Notes under the pieces: generated by a model | The model's database searches: none | Told to the model about the DNA's origin: nothing | What the model saw: only the letters and a program-made list of their open reading frames with translations | Made by a program: the position numbers and the translations under genes | NCBI RefSeq assembly: GCF_016127015.1 | Contig: NZ_CP065972.1 | Location: forward strand, 1,488,001 to 1,552,000 | Source of the DNA: Corynebacterium tuberculostearicum | GTDB lineage: Bacteria; Actinomycetota; Actinomycetes; Mycobacteriales; Mycobacteriaceae | Direction of reading: 5' to 3' | Length of the DNA stretch: 64,000 nucleotides | Shown here: positions 16,522-26,178 of the stretch, piece by piece | How the letters are laid out: every line of letters begins with the position of its first letter | Position numbering within the stretch: position 1 is the first letter of the stretch

Positions 16522-18053
16522 TAGTACTTCCTGCTTTCTACGGCGTCGGTATGCAAACGCTTAGTGGTATAGGCAATCTGTGGTTCAGACTCCCCAGACT
16601 TCTTCTCAAAGACTCGGAAAACGACACTCCCCGTAGGGAACTTGTCCCACTGCCAAGTATGGGAGGTGTTATACCATTCCATGGAAAATTGCTCGTTTCC
16701 ACGGTGTACTCGTACAGCCAGGTGCGAATGAGGAAGCATTCTCGATACCGTAAGACGCAATGCTTCACCCACACGCGACACTGCGTAAAAGGCACGGTAC
16801 TCATTGCCGTTTTGGGCAGAAAAAGTCCTGAGCATCGACGCATAGACCAACCCAGTTTCACCATGATTAGCGCCCATTACGGGAAGCGTCTCAACATCTG
16901 CACCACATCTCCTGAGAAAGTCTACGAGAGCAGGAACATGGGACTCTCTGTGCGGATCCTTATCTCCCACCATGATTCTCACCTTCCCGCGGAAAAGCGA
17001 TGGATCGACAGTGCGCTCAAATGCCTTGTTTAACCAATCAATATCTTCTTGGCTTCGCCCCCCTGCCATGTACTGGAGGATTCCCGGATGAGGCTTCCGC
17101 AGAAAGTTACCGATCAGAAACTGGGGAGCCGCTACGACGATATTTCCCGAACCGAGAGTCAAGCCGTGCCAAGTAGCTGCCGTCGCACCTTTTGAAGATC
17201 CAAAGTAGTAAACATCATCGGTGTTGATTGAGCTCTCAGAAATGACATCTCGGAGGAAAGACTGCACGGACTTAGCAATCTTGAAATCACGGTTTTCACA
17301 CAGGTAATAAGCACCTTGCTCGCGTGAATCATCCAATATGTAATACTGCGTACCCGTAAACTCTTGCAGTGATGACTTGTAATTAAATGTTAAGTCTCCG
17401 ACTGATGACATGGCAGAGAACACAAAAGCGATTTCTGGGCTCGTTCCGGGGATTTTAAGATAGCGAACCGGAACTTCGCCTTCAAAAGTTTCGACCTGCT
17501 GCAGCAAATCGAATGAGCGCTCATTGATTACGAAATCTCTGGTGCGAATTCTTAGAGAATGCTCAAACTCTGTGTGCTCTCCAAACGGGTACGCCAATGC
17601 GGATGCAGGTTCTTCGACGCTTTTGGCACCTACGTTTTTAATGTCAGTTGAAGCTAAAGTACTAAGTTCAATTTCCGCTTTTCGTACTCCATCGGAATCC
17701 ACTACGTGAATGAACCGACCTTGACGGACTTGAGAAAACCCTGGGGTCTGGACTATGAAAGCTAGGTCAAGAGCCTGCGAACTCGAACCGAAAACATGAA
17801 CCCGCCCTGTGGATCTGTCCGCCGGGGTTTGACCGCCAATTAATTGACCAAACTGAAACGGAAAATAATCCCCGTAGCGTGACTGCCAGTAAAAGTCTAG
17901 TGGATCAGTGTGCTCCAAAGATAGCTCTGTACTTTGGGGAACCTCGCAATACCCTTCGAGAATTTTGAAATTGTATTCGTCCGATAGCGGCCCAGAGTTT
18001 TTCACACCCAGAGCTACGGTAATTTGATCGAGCTTAATTTCGTTTGCTGTCAT
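16521..18053 (-). CDS. Alpha/beta-hydrolase-fold protein (Asp2-like), possible acyltransferase
   Basis: The 510-residue protein has a C-terminal half with a hydrolase-type triad: Ser287 in YYFGSSKGAT (GxSxG), Asp364 or Asp366 in VGDKDPH, and His397 in GANHGETG. The nucleophile segment resembles Asp2 of the accessory Sec system, an enzyme shown in streptococci to acetylate glycan on an adhesin. No other accessory Sec genes are present, so a direct role on the locus polymer is more likely. The N-terminal half and last 90 residues are beta-rich with no known domain. ATG at 18053 overlaps the upstream gene stop by four bases (ATGA), showing tight coupling. Confidence 0.65.
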   Translation of the reverse strand: MTANEIKLDQITVALGVKNSGPLSDEYNFKILEGYCEVPQSTELSLEHTDPLDFYWQSRYGDYFPFQFGQLIGGQTPADRSTGRVHVFGSSSQALDLAFIVQTPGFSQVRQGRFIHVVDSDGVRKAEIELSTLASTDIKNVGAKSVEEPASALAYPFGEHTEFEHSLRIRTRDFVINERSFDLLQQVETFEGEVPVRYLKIPGTSPEIAFVFSAMSSVGDLTFNYKSSLQEFTGTQYYILDDSREQGAYYLCENRDFKIAKSVQSFLRDVISESSINTDDVYYFGSSKGATAATWHGLTLGSGNIVVAAPQFLIGNFLRKPHPGILQYMAGGRSQEDIDWLNKAFERTVDPSLFRGKVRIMVGDKDPHRESHVPALVDFLRRCGADVETLPVMGANHGETGLVYASMLRTFSAQNGNEYRAFYAVSRVGEALRLTVSRMLPHSHLAVRVHRGNEQFSMEWYNTSHTWQWDKFPTGSVVFRVFEKKSGESEPQIAYTTKRLHTDAVESRKY

Positions 18054-19306
18054 TCTTCGATTTCTACTCTAAGGTTTTTAAATAGAACAGGACGTGGGGG
18101 CTTCTTCCACTCGCGAACCGCGAGTCCATTACATTTCATTCCGTCTGGCAATTTGATCGAAATTGAGCCCGACCGGTTGCCTGCCCTTAGCGGAATGTAT
18201 TTAAAGTACCCCACTGCGGGATTGGGTGAGAGCGATATCCCTTCAACTTTGACTGGCTTTTCAGTTTGCGCTTGTTCAGTCTCTTCTGTAAAAGCCGGAG
18301 CAGAACCTGGAAGCTGGGTTCCATCGTTGTTGACCATAGAGAACTGCAAAATGTAGTTTCGCCTCTCTATTCCTTTGCTTGCACGATAATCAAACTCAAC
18401 GGAAAAGGTTGAAGCTGGAGATTCGAACAGGAAAGTCTCAGACCGTTCAATCTTCTTTTCCGAGTCAAGCAAAATTTGCTTCGTAGGAAATCGAACCGAA
18501 TCAAGTGTCGGGAAAAGGCGCTGCAGCTCTTCTCGATTCGGTAACTGTAAATTGTGAAGCTTCTCTACTAGGTGGGCAACTCTTTGTGACGAAGGAACGT
18601 TAGTTAGTGTGTCTTGTTCTGGGGAGCGAAGCCAGAAGTAGCTTGGCTTTCGAGAATCAAGAACTACTGGGTTGTAACGGTCAACCTGATTATGCCCGCC
18701 CTTGTATTTTGGACCTACGAAATCTCTTGGACCAATCTTCTGATGGATGTAAGTTAGGCCGATTGCAATTTTCGGCCAATGACTAGCCCTAGGGTAAATA
18801 ATTTTTTCACCATCGACAATGGCCGTATAGCCACTGCCAAAGGAGACTGCCATGGTCACAAATGGCTCTTCGATGTAAGCGCTCATATCATCGAAAAAGT
18901 CGTCCCCCAAAAGGTCGTCATCATCGAGTCGATAGAACCCGATGATTTCTCCGGTTTCAATTTGCGCATCAAGCAATTGTTGCCAAGGTGTTGCACCCTC
19001 ACCGGCTGGACGCTTATCTAAAACTAGAAATCGGTGTTTCTCCGCTTCGGCCTCAAGTCTCTTCTGGTACTTATCTGGAAGATTATCCGAGTAAGAGAGG
19101 ACATGTATAAGCTTGTGCCGCTTAGAGGAACGGGCGAGCATTGGAATTGAATGCTCGAAAAAAATCTCGGCTCTCAGCGCCATCCGTTCATCTGAATACA
19201 AATAGTCTAGATAGTCTGCACTGCTACGGAAGCGACCGCCTGAACTAACTACCCAATCTGTAGACCCAGGGTTAAAAAGACTGAATCGGGTTTGACCAAT
19301 AAACAA
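18050..19306 (-). CDS. Glycosyltransferase, rhamnosyltransferase-like (PF11316 type)
   Basis: The 418-residue protein opens FIGQTRFSLFNPGSTDW, matching the start of proteins annotated as putative rhamnosyltransferases (PF11316). A DDDD motif at residues 128-131 (FYRLDDDDLL) is the likely metal/nucleotide site. Residues from about 290 on are a beta-rich tail of unknown role. The start is TTG at 19306, chosen because GTAGGAG stands five bases upstream. The gene overlaps the Asp2-like gene by four bases. The donor sugar is not established; rhamnose is only the family label. Confidence 0.75.
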   Translation of the reverse strand: MFIGQTRFSLFNPGSTDWVVSSGGRFRSSADYLDYLYSDERMALRAEIFFEHSIPMLARSSKRHKLIHVLSYSDNLPDKYQKRLEAEAEKHRFLVLDKRPAGEGATPWQQLLDAQIETGEIIGFYRLDDDDLLGDDFFDDMSAYIEEPFVTMAVSFGSGYTAIVDGEKIIYPRASHWPKIAIGLTYIHQKIGPRDFVGPKYKGGHNQVDRYNPVVLDSRKPSYFWLRSPEQDTLTNVPSSQRVAHLVEKLHNLQLPNREELQRLFPTLDSVRFPTKQILLDSEKKIERSETFLFESPASTFSVEFDYRASKGIERRNYILQFSMVNNDGTQLPGSAPAFTEETEQAQTEKPVKVEGISLSPNPAVGYFKYIPLRAGNRSGSISIKLPDGMKCNGLAVREWKKPPRPVLFKNLRVEIEE

Positions 19307-19327
19307 AAGTACTCCTACAGGAATTAT

Positions 19328-20944
19328 TTAGCTCGCCCAGGACTGCACGGGGTCTTCCACACTGCCAAAGGTTACACGGAACAGCTGCTTTCCTGATTGA
19401 TCTTCATTAAGAGGAATCGGGAACTCAAGCATCGTAGTTGGCGTTGACTGATAGTTCTTAGGTGCCAAGAATCCAGCTGGGAGACCAGGTTTCCGCCTGA
19501 CACCGCGTACCACCTCTACATCTACGTTGCCCAACGAACTCGTTAAGGTCATCCACGCCCGAGGGGTTCGGATAACAACAACTCCCTTACCAGTAATTTC
19601 TACTGATGCCGAGGGATCAAGAAGAAAGCGTGAAACCGGAGTCTTTGCGTCACCCTTAGATGAAACCGAATCACGAAGCATAAAATGCTTCGGGTCTACC
19701 CAGGTCACCGTCCTATCAACTCTAACCCCCCCATAGGCATAGGTACCCAAGACCTGAAAATCAAAAGGTGCATTGGATTTTCGCAGATCGATCCCGGCTG
19801 AAACCTGCCGAGTGCGAGGCCCATAGGCAATAACTTTCTCCGCGCGTAGAGCGTCATATTCCTTAAAGAACACGCCGGAATGGCCCAGCTGACCACGCGC
19901 AGCGACTGCTACGTCATTTTGCGAGTCATAAGATACTAGGCCTGCGTCTTGTATAAGTGCGTCCCCGTTATGCCAGAGAAACACAGATGAGTCATCAAGC
20001 TGTTTATGGAAGACCCCGCGGTAGCCTGAGATAAAAGAAAAATATGTACGTTCATTTGAACTTACAAGAAGGCCATTTTCTTTAGAACACCAAAGACCTA
20101 GTAAAGGCGAAAAGGCAGACTGCTGAGAGTAAGAAGCATCTCCAAGCGGCGGTACCGCCCTATTCGGCAAGAGCATTCGGCGGTATGCCTTAGTCGCTAG
20201 ATCATGAAGCTCAGCAAATTCGGGCTTTACGGAACCATGAGCCCACATTTGAAAGTCGGCGATGCTTTCCAGCAGTTTAACGTAAAAAGCCTGATAAACA
20301 GGAGTATTTTCGTTAGCAACACCGTCTCGCCCCAAAACCTCGTTCAAGGTATCTAACAGAAATTTAGAGACCTTCTCTTGACGTTCTCCGGCCCCTGCCT
20401 CTTGAAACATATGGGAAGAATGCAGCATGCTAATAGCGAGCATTACACCGTGGTTATTAGGCCTCAAGAGCCCTAAAGTACCAACGTGGCTGTAAATCCG
20501 ATCGACGCATTCTCTGAGGACGGCCTCTTTCTCTTTCCTTTCGTCTACTTCACTGGCGTTTGCGACTAGCCAAGCGCGAAGTTCACAGAGGGTTCGCAAT
20601 ATCAACGCATACTGATGATCGAGACTTCCACTAAACTGACCGTCTTCTCCGCGAGGATCTTTAGCCAGATGTACCCTAAGCTGGTTTACCAGCGTCCAGA
20701 CAGTGTCGACATCACCCGAGCCCAAAATTGGTACCAAATAGCGAAGGGAATTAGCCCAAAGGCGAGACGAGTCTCTATCTTTGGCAAACTCACCGTCGAA
20801 TTCTATCCGTGGATTTGCAGTATCGATTGAAATCCTTCCGCTGTTAGGAAAGGATATTTCCCAAGAACGTCCCGCTTGACGAACATCCCACCTATCGGGA
20901 GAACCATCAGGAAATCTCAACCAATACTCGGCTGCGTGAGTCAT
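19328..20944 (-). CDS. Heparinase II/III-like protein (polysaccharide lyase fold)
   Basis: The 538-residue protein has an alpha/alpha-toroid N-terminal half with NNHGVMLAISML (about 164-175) and DGVANENTPVYQAFYVK, and a beta-sandwich C-terminal half starting with YRGVFHKQLDDSSVFLWHNGD and DAGLVSYD. These match the heparinase II/III family, which cleaves uronic-acid-containing polymers; the Asn-His of NNHG, Tyr of PVYQ and His of VFHK are candidate catalytic residues. No signal peptide is visible, so it would act inside, or be exported another way. In a biosynthetic locus it may set chain length or remove stalled polymer. ATG at 20944 with AAAGG upstream. Confidence 0.8.
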   Translation of the reverse strand: MTHAAEYWLRFPDGSPDRWDVRQAGRSWEISFPNSGRISIDTANPRIEFDGEFAKDRDSSRLWANSLRYLVPILGSGDVDTVWTLVNQLRVHLAKDPRGEDGQFSGSLDHQYALILRTLCELRAWLVANASEVDERKEKEAVLRECVDRIYSHVGTLGLLRPNNHGVMLAISMLHSSHMFQEAGAGERQEKVSKFLLDTLNEVLGRDGVANENTPVYQAFYVKLLESIADFQMWAHGSVKPEFAELHDLATKAYRRMLLPNRAVPPLGDASYSQQSAFSPLLGLWCSKENGLLVSSNERTYFSFISGYRGVFHKQLDDSSVFLWHNGDALIQDAGLVSYDSQNDVAVAARGQLGHSGVFFKEYDALRAEKVIAYGPRTRQVSAGIDLRKSNAPFDFQVLGTYAYGGVRVDRTVTWVDPKHFMLRDSVSSKGDAKTPVSRFLLDPSASVEITGKGVVVIRTPRAWMTLTSSLGNVDVEVVRGVRRKPGLPAGFLAPKNYQSTPTTMLEFPIPLNEDQSGKQLFRVTFGSVEDPVQSWAS

Positions 20945-21018
20945 TTGTACCTTTCTTCACCGACCTAATATTGCCGGCTAATCTTCTAAACCGACAATCT
21001 GTTCCCCAAAGGGAATGT

Positions 21019-22974
21019 CTAAGCACGTACGGCTTTAACCAATTCCTCAATTTTTGGCCAGACTTGGTCAATCGAATACAAAGAACGCATTAGATCTCGA
21101 CCTACAGCTGATTCTGCTTCGAGGTCCACATCTCCACGTATGACCGCAGCCAGTGCGTCGGTCATTTCCTCTTCAGAATTGAAAACCCACTTTTGTGGAT
21201 AGCCCTGTTCAGCTCCACGCCAATTTAAGGTCATCCCCAGACCTCCTGAGCAGAAGCCTTCGGCAACCGAGACCTGCATACCTTCGAAATCACTCATCGA
21301 AATGACTACACCGACTTCACACAGCTCCTGTTGAGTATCGACCCACCCGTGATGCTTAATATTTTGCTGGAGACCGTAATCCTCAACAAGCTTTTGGCAA
21401 TCAGAGTAGTAGCTCGCCTCTTCTGGCTTCTTCCATACCCATTCAAGCTCTTCCGGCCGCTTGCCATAGATGTGCAGCTCGACCTCAGGGAACTCATTCT
21501 TAAGTTGAGCTACTGCCTCTATGGCCTTTTTGTACCCTTTCAGACTTGGAACAGTTCCCACCATGGCAATCTTCTTGCGCCGTTCCGCGTCATACACGCC
21601 TAACTCATATCCATCGACGTCAAGCGCGTTAGGAATTAGCCAAAGCTTCTCTCTGGGAATGTCGAATTTGTCAGCAAGATCGCCCAGCACGTGGGGCGCA
21701 ATGGAAATGATCGCGCTGACCTTGTCTAAATGAATTTCCTTTCCGTAATCAACAGTCACTTCGGAGCGGTGAGCTCGAACGACGAGGCGTTGGTCACCGC
21801 GAAGCTTTTTGGAGTACCAAACGGCCGCGCCAAGTAGCCATTCGACCCAGACAAAATCTGCCCAATTGAGCAGCTCTTTAGAGCGCTTTTCATCATGGCC
21901 CCGGTGCCCGTCCCACTTGTCTAGTTTGAGCGGAAAGTTTTCCCCAAACTTCTCCTCAATTGCTCCCATGAACTTTAGATCATGGCCGGCGACCAGCACT
22001 CTGAGCTTCACTGCTTCATTGAAAGCGGCCCGGTCACGTTGAATGACGGTTTCCACAATTTCTCGGTAGCGTGGCTGAAAGTTGAACGAACGCAGGCTTG
22101 CTTTGTGCCTTTGCGCAAAATCAGCAAACAGTTCGAAGGCCTCTTCACTAAGCATTTCAGACCGGAACCAAACAAATTGACGGAGTGCGTACTGCACCGC
22201 GGAAAAACCATGTTCGGCCACAAAGGATATGCCAATTTCTGAAAGGTTTTCCTCAACTTCATTCCAAGACTTCACAAAGTCCGCAAACTGACCGGAGTTA
22301 ATTTTCTGAGTTACGGATTCCTCACCCACAGAATTGCGCACGTAGGTTCTCGAAGGCAGTGCGCGGTAGCCGATTCGCTGACTGTGAAGCAACACCTCAG
22401 AGGTGAACTTGATATCCTCGCCAATCCGACGTTTTTCGTCGAAACGAATTTGCTGTTTCCGGATCAGCTCAGTCTTGGCAAAGAAACTGCAGGTCAGGCT
22501 TTGGTACTTAGTAATCGCACGAATGCGTTCAACTGGGCTCTTCAGAGTATCCCACCGAGGGATTCTATCCCCTACTCGTTCCGATCCATCACCCATTCGA
22601 ACACTCAAAGAGGTACGGACTACGTCATAGTTATACTTCTTTGCAGCCCGAAGGGCATCTTCAATGCCCTTCGGCTCTAAGACGTCGTCTGAGTCGAGAA
22701 AATATATCCATGTGCCTTTAGCTAGCTCAATTCCACGGTTTCGAGGAGCTGCAGCGGAGCCTGAGTTTGCTTCGAGCCGGTATACGCTCCAGTTGCTCTC
22801 ATTCTCGCAAATTTCTGCTAACCGATCGTAAGTGTCGTCTTTCGAGCAGTCGTCAACAAAAATGACTTCACAGGCAACCATTCGGCTGGTTTTACGCAGA
22901 GACTCAATAGTTTCATCCATCTTGGCGATGGAATTATAGGTTGGGATCGCAATAGTTAGATCAACAGTGCTCAT
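21019..22974 (-). CDS. Two-domain glycosyltransferase (GT2 then GT4-like)
   Basis: The 651-residue protein joins two transferase folds. Residues 1-220 are GT2: LTIAIPTYNS, VIFVDDCSKDDT, GSAAAPRNRGIE and the metal motif DSDD (about 95-98). Residues about 330-650 are GT-B/GT4-like: VLVAGHDLKF, LWLIPNALDVD, AMVGTVPSLKGY, and the acceptor/donor segment SMSDFEGMQVSVAEGF with the family E-x7-E-like arrangement. Such fusions assemble repeat units with two linkages. ATG at 22974 with GAGGAAA upstream; 9 bases from the upstream gene. Sugars unknown. Confidence 0.85.
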   Translation of the reverse strand: MSTVDLTIAIPTYNSIAKMDETIESLRKTSRMVACEVIFVDDCSKDDTYDRLAEICENESNWSVYRLEANSGSAAAPRNRGIELAKGTWIYFLDSDDVLEPKGIEDALRAAKKYNYDVVRTSLSVRMGDGSERVGDRIPRWDTLKSPVERIRAITKYQSLTCSFFAKTELIRKQQIRFDEKRRIGEDIKFTSEVLLHSQRIGYRALPSRTYVRNSVGEESVTQKINSGQFADFVKSWNEVEENLSEIGISFVAEHGFSAVQYALRQFVWFRSEMLSEEAFELFADFAQRHKASLRSFNFQPRYREIVETVIQRDRAAFNEAVKLRVLVAGHDLKFMGAIEEKFGENFPLKLDKWDGHRGHDEKRSKELLNWADFVWVEWLLGAAVWYSKKLRGDQRLVVRAHRSEVTVDYGKEIHLDKVSAIISIAPHVLGDLADKFDIPREKLWLIPNALDVDGYELGVYDAERRKKIAMVGTVPSLKGYKKAIEAVAQLKNEFPEVELHIYGKRPEELEWVWKKPEEASYYSDCQKLVEDYGLQQNIKHHGWVDTQQELCEVGVVISMSDFEGMQVSVAEGFCSGGLGMTLNWRGAEQGYPQKWVFNSEEEMTDALAAVIRGDVDLEAESAVGRDLMRSLYSIDQVWPKIEELVKAVRA

Positions 22975-22983
22975 TTTTCCTCA

Positions 22984-24984
22984 CTAGATGCGGAAAGTAG
23001 GGACGTTACCGCCGCGCAGAGCATCCTTTAAGAATTGCGCTGACGTCAGGGTGCCGTCGGATAGCGATGCTTCTTCAACGATATATGGCTGTTCGCCCTC
23101 ATCTGCGAAGCGAATTTGTCCGTCGAAATAAGCGGTGTGCAACTGTAGTTCTTCCAATTCTTCCGTCGCCGGAAGAGCCTTTGCATTGCCGCAGTAGACG
23201 AATTTGTCTGCGCTCAAGAAGCTACGGGTGCGGTACTCATCATTCTCAATGCTACGAGCATTCAGAATGGTGACCTTTGGAACTCTCTTCTGAAGAAGTT
23301 TAAACTCGAGACTTTGTTCGGCGCCCTCGCGGACAATAACAAGTAGTTCCTTGTAACCGCTCGATTCTTCGAAAGCCTCTACAAGTTCATCGAATTGCTG
23401 GAATGTGGAGACATGAGCAACCAACGCAGGAGCCTGGAGCCGCTTTTGGAAGCTGACTCCTACAGTTTCCAAAATAGTTTCCGCTCGATGAGTGTAGGTG
23501 TTTCGCAGCGCGACATTCATAGCATTCCGCTGCAGGGCTCGATACGACTCAGGGGTGAGGTTTTTTAAAGTCTGCGGATTCGAGTCAGCATAAATCACGG
23601 AATCCCCAAAGAAGTTCCGCACTCCCTTGGCTTCATTGGACAAAACAACGCAACCCGAAGCCGCCAGCTCAAAGACTCGGCGTGCAAACATCGTGTCAGA
23701 GTCTGCCACGGTATTCATGGTGATTCCGTATTTTGCTTCTTTATAAGCCTTAGCGGTCTCCTCGTAAACAATTGGTTCACGGGTAAACTTTTCGAACCGT
23801 TCAGGATAACGATATATAGGGTTAGGACTAGACTTCATCCTATCGTAAATGACCAAGCTTAATCCTGCATCGAGCACTTGATCCATAATTTCGGCCTGTG
23901 CCTCACACCGCTCGGGATACATTCCATACCAGGTACCCGCGAAATTTACAGCATCAGAAGCATTTTCTATGCCGATCGGGTTAAACAGCTTCGGTTGTAC
24001 CGCAAACGGAAGTACGTCGACGTAGTTGCATCCCACGTCCTTCTTATAACCCTCGACACATTCAGCCGCGGTGGTAAAAACATAATCAAAAAGCGCAGCC
24101 GTGCGGAGGAAATCGTTAATACGATCCGAGAAGTGAGTTGGGTCTTCTTTATTCCAGAATACAGTCGGAATATTGTTCTTATGGCAGTAATCAAGAATCT
24201 CCAGAAGAACTGCACGGTTTTCCTTTGGCCACCTCACAGACGCATAGATTTTTCCCTGCCATGGGTGCTCTTGAGGGCTTCCCCCCTGCCATGCTGATTC
24301 ACAGAAAAACACTTGGGGCTTGTGCTTAGTAAAAACCGATTTCCAGTTAGAGGGCGTTAAACGAAGAGTCTTAAATTCCTCGCGGAAAGAGTAATACGTA
24401 AAGTCATCGGCAATCATTGCGACTGGGACTTCACTTGCGAAAGGCACCGCTGCAGCGCGGTTAGGGATATCAGATTCAGCGGGAGTGAAGGATTCACCCC
24501 CCGTTCGTGATGCCACCCATTTCTCGGCTTCATCGCCGTTGATTGTCACCCGACCACGAGCGGCAACAGCTTTTGGAACTACTTGGTTCACTGGGGCTCC
24601 AGTGCGACGCGATTTGGGATCTGCAGCGGGAAACGGTTTCGGTTCAACTTTCTTAACAATCGACTTAACAGCGTCGCCCGGCTTGCTTTGAAGACCCTTA
24701 GCCACAGTCTGAATGCTTGACAATTGGGATTCAAGGGAAGCAATACTTTGACGAGATAGCATTTCACGTCGTGCTTTCTCAGTCAGCATCCGAGTCTTAC
24801 TGACTGCGCGGCCAAGGTTCAGATCGCCGAGGAATGAAGAGGTTTGGGATGCGAGCACTGCTGACCCTGCCAACGAAGCTGCTGCCCACTTTTTTGTCGC
24901 CAGCCCCACTGCTGCTGTTGTAAAAACTGAAGATCCAACAGATGCTCCAAGCCTCAGAACGGTATTTTTCGACGGTCGTATCAC
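22984..24984 (-). CDS. CgeB-like glycosyltransferase with N-terminal extension
   Basis: The 666-residue protein has a hydrophobic Ala-rich N-terminus (residues about 10-50), then a Pro/Lys-rich spacer to about 180, then a GT-B-like region. Landmarks in the latter are VFWNKEDPTHF, DYVFTTAAECVEGY, LPFAVQPKLFNP, FAGTWYGMYPERC and the donor-binding FELAASGCVVLSNEAKGVRNFF, as in CgeB-type (Glyco_trans_1_2) proteins. The last 130 residues have no clear domain. The start is GTG at 24984; it is the first gene of the long minus-strand run down to galE and divergent from the ABC exporter, so a shared promoter region lies upstream. The N-terminus may anchor it to the membrane. Confidence 0.75.
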   Translation of the reverse strand: MIRPSKNTVLRLGASVGSSVFTTAAVGLATKKWAAASLAGSAVLASQTSSFLGDLNLGRAVSKTRMLTEKARREMLSRQSIASLESQLSSIQTVAKGLQSKPGDAVKSIVKKVEPKPFPAADPKSRRTGAPVNQVVPKAVAARGRVTINGDEAEKWVASRTGGESFTPAESDIPNRAAAVPFASEVPVAMIADDFTYYSFREEFKTLRLTPSNWKSVFTKHKPQVFFCESAWQGGSPQEHPWQGKIYASVRWPKENRAVLLEILDYCHKNNIPTVFWNKEDPTHFSDRINDFLRTAALFDYVFTTAAECVEGYKKDVGCNYVDVLPFAVQPKLFNPIGIENASDAVNFAGTWYGMYPERCEAQAEIMDQVLDAGLSLVIYDRMKSSPNPIYRYPERFEKFTREPIVYEETAKAYKEAKYGITMNTVADSDTMFARRVFELAASGCVVLSNEAKGVRNFFGDSVIYADSNPQTLKNLTPESYRALQRNAMNVALRNTYTHRAETILETVGVSFQKRLQAPALVAHVSTFQQFDELVEAFEESSGYKELLVIVREGAEQSLEFKLLQKRVPKVTILNARSIENDEYRTRSFLSADKFVYCGNAKALPATEELEELQLHTAYFDGQIRFADEGEQPYIVEEASLSDGTLTSAQFLKDALRGGNVPTFRI

Positions 24985-25239
24985 AAGTAAGTCTTTCGCT
25001 TTCGCGGACAGATGAACTTTGCTCAGGATACCTTAGGATGTGTGCTCATGCTGGACGTCGAAGAGCAGCGAAGCCTTGAAACTTACTTCTGAAGTCCACC
25101 GCTGTGATATTCGCACAATTACCGCCGACTTCGCTGCTGGAGTAACATTGCCAGATACGTAATGAATACTGGTGACCAATTAGCGGCACACCCGCTTGGG
25201 TTTGTTCAGAACTAATCCCGATTGCTAAGGATTTTCTTC
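24985..25239. promoter_or_regulatory. Divergent intergenic region of the polysaccharide locus
   Basis: This 255-base stretch separates the minus-strand biosynthesis run from the plus-strand exporter genes and must hold promoters for both. It is AT-richer than its surroundings. Candidate -10-like sequences exist in both directions but none has a convincing -35 partner, so I name no exact promoter. No JUMPstart-like element is visible. Confidence 0.4.
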
Positions 25240-26178
25240 GTGGCTAGGCACAGAATCTCGCGACGCCAAAAGTCGCAAAGCCCTAATCGTTCAGTGGCCG
25301 CTATGGCAAATGATATAGCTCGGCCACCACTTGTAGTTCAGGTTGATGATGCCGACCTCACAGCTACTCAGCCGCGCCCACCGTTGAAAAACTATATCGC
25401 TCAACTTTGGCAGCGCCGATTTTTTATCTGGGCAGAGTCAAAAAGTAAGTCTCTCACAGATGGCAGAGACATGTTTCTAGGAAATGTTTGGATTTTCCTT
25501 AACCCCCTTATCCAAGTTGGAATTTACGCATTAGTCTTTGGCCTTATCCTCAAGACATCCCGAGGCATGGACAATTTCATCGGCTTTCTAGTAATCGGCG
25601 TAATCTATTTTGGTTTTATCACCAAAGGACTAAATGCAGGTACGGGGCTGATCCAAGCCGAGAGAAGTATGATTACTTCGTTTCATTTTCCCAAGGCTGC
25701 TCTAGTTGCTTCCGCGTCAGTAAAGCACATTTTAGACAACATTGTCCCTGCAATAATGGCAATTATCATCGCCTTGCTATTCCAGGCACACAAGGTTCCA
25801 AGTTGGACAATCATTCTGGTAATCCCACTTTTCGTGCTAATTCACCTTTTTACTGCGGGCGCGATGCTATTTATCGCTCGAGCAACTGCATTTGTCCCGG
25901 ATTTAAAAGGGCTAGTTGCTGTATGTCTGCGTGGACTGTTTTTTGTTTCCGGTATTTTCTTCACTGTGGATCGCTTTGACACTGCTCCAAAGCTAAAGGC
26001 AATCGTCGAGGCCAACCCCATCTACCAGTTCCTTTCTGCAGTTCGAATGTGTGTTTTAGACGGTAGCGTTCCCCCTTTCCATATATGGGCTTATCTCACT
26101 GTTTGGTCCGTAGTGCTTGTAATGGTTGGATTTGTGTATTTCTGGATGGCAGAGGAGCGATATGCCAGTGTCCGATAA
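25240..26178 (+). CDS. wzm: Polysaccharide ABC exporter, membrane subunit (Wzm/TagG type)
   Basis: About 312 residues with six hydrophobic segments in the ABC-2 layout: FLGNVWIFLNPLIQVGIYALVFG, FLVIGVIYFGFITKG, the segment around IVPAIMAIIIALLF, IILVIPLFVLIHLF, GLVAVCLRGLFFVSGIFF and a last helix before the C-terminus. It would form the channel that moves a lipid-linked glycan out. I chose GTG at 25240 because AAGGA sits eight bases upstream; ATG at 25303 (MANDIARPPL) is an alternative. It overlaps the ATPase gene by 17 bases. The Corynebacteriales also have a galactan exporter of this type, so this may be a second system for the locus polymer. Confidence 0.88.
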   Translation: MARHRISRRQKSQSPNRSVAAMANDIARPPLVVQVDDADLTATQPRPPLKNYIAQLWQRRFFIWAESKSKSLTDGRDMFLGNVWIFLNPLIQVGIYALVFGLILKTSRGMDNFIGFLVIGVIYFGFITKGLNAGTGLIQAERSMITSFHFPKAALVASASVKHILDNIVPAIMAIIIALLFQAHKVPSWTIILVIPLFVLIHLFTAGAMLFIARATAFVPDLKGLVAVCLRGLFFVSGIFFTVDRFDTAPKLKAIVEANPIYQFLSAVRMCVLDGSVPPFHIWAYLTVWSVVLVMVGFVYFWMAEERYASVR

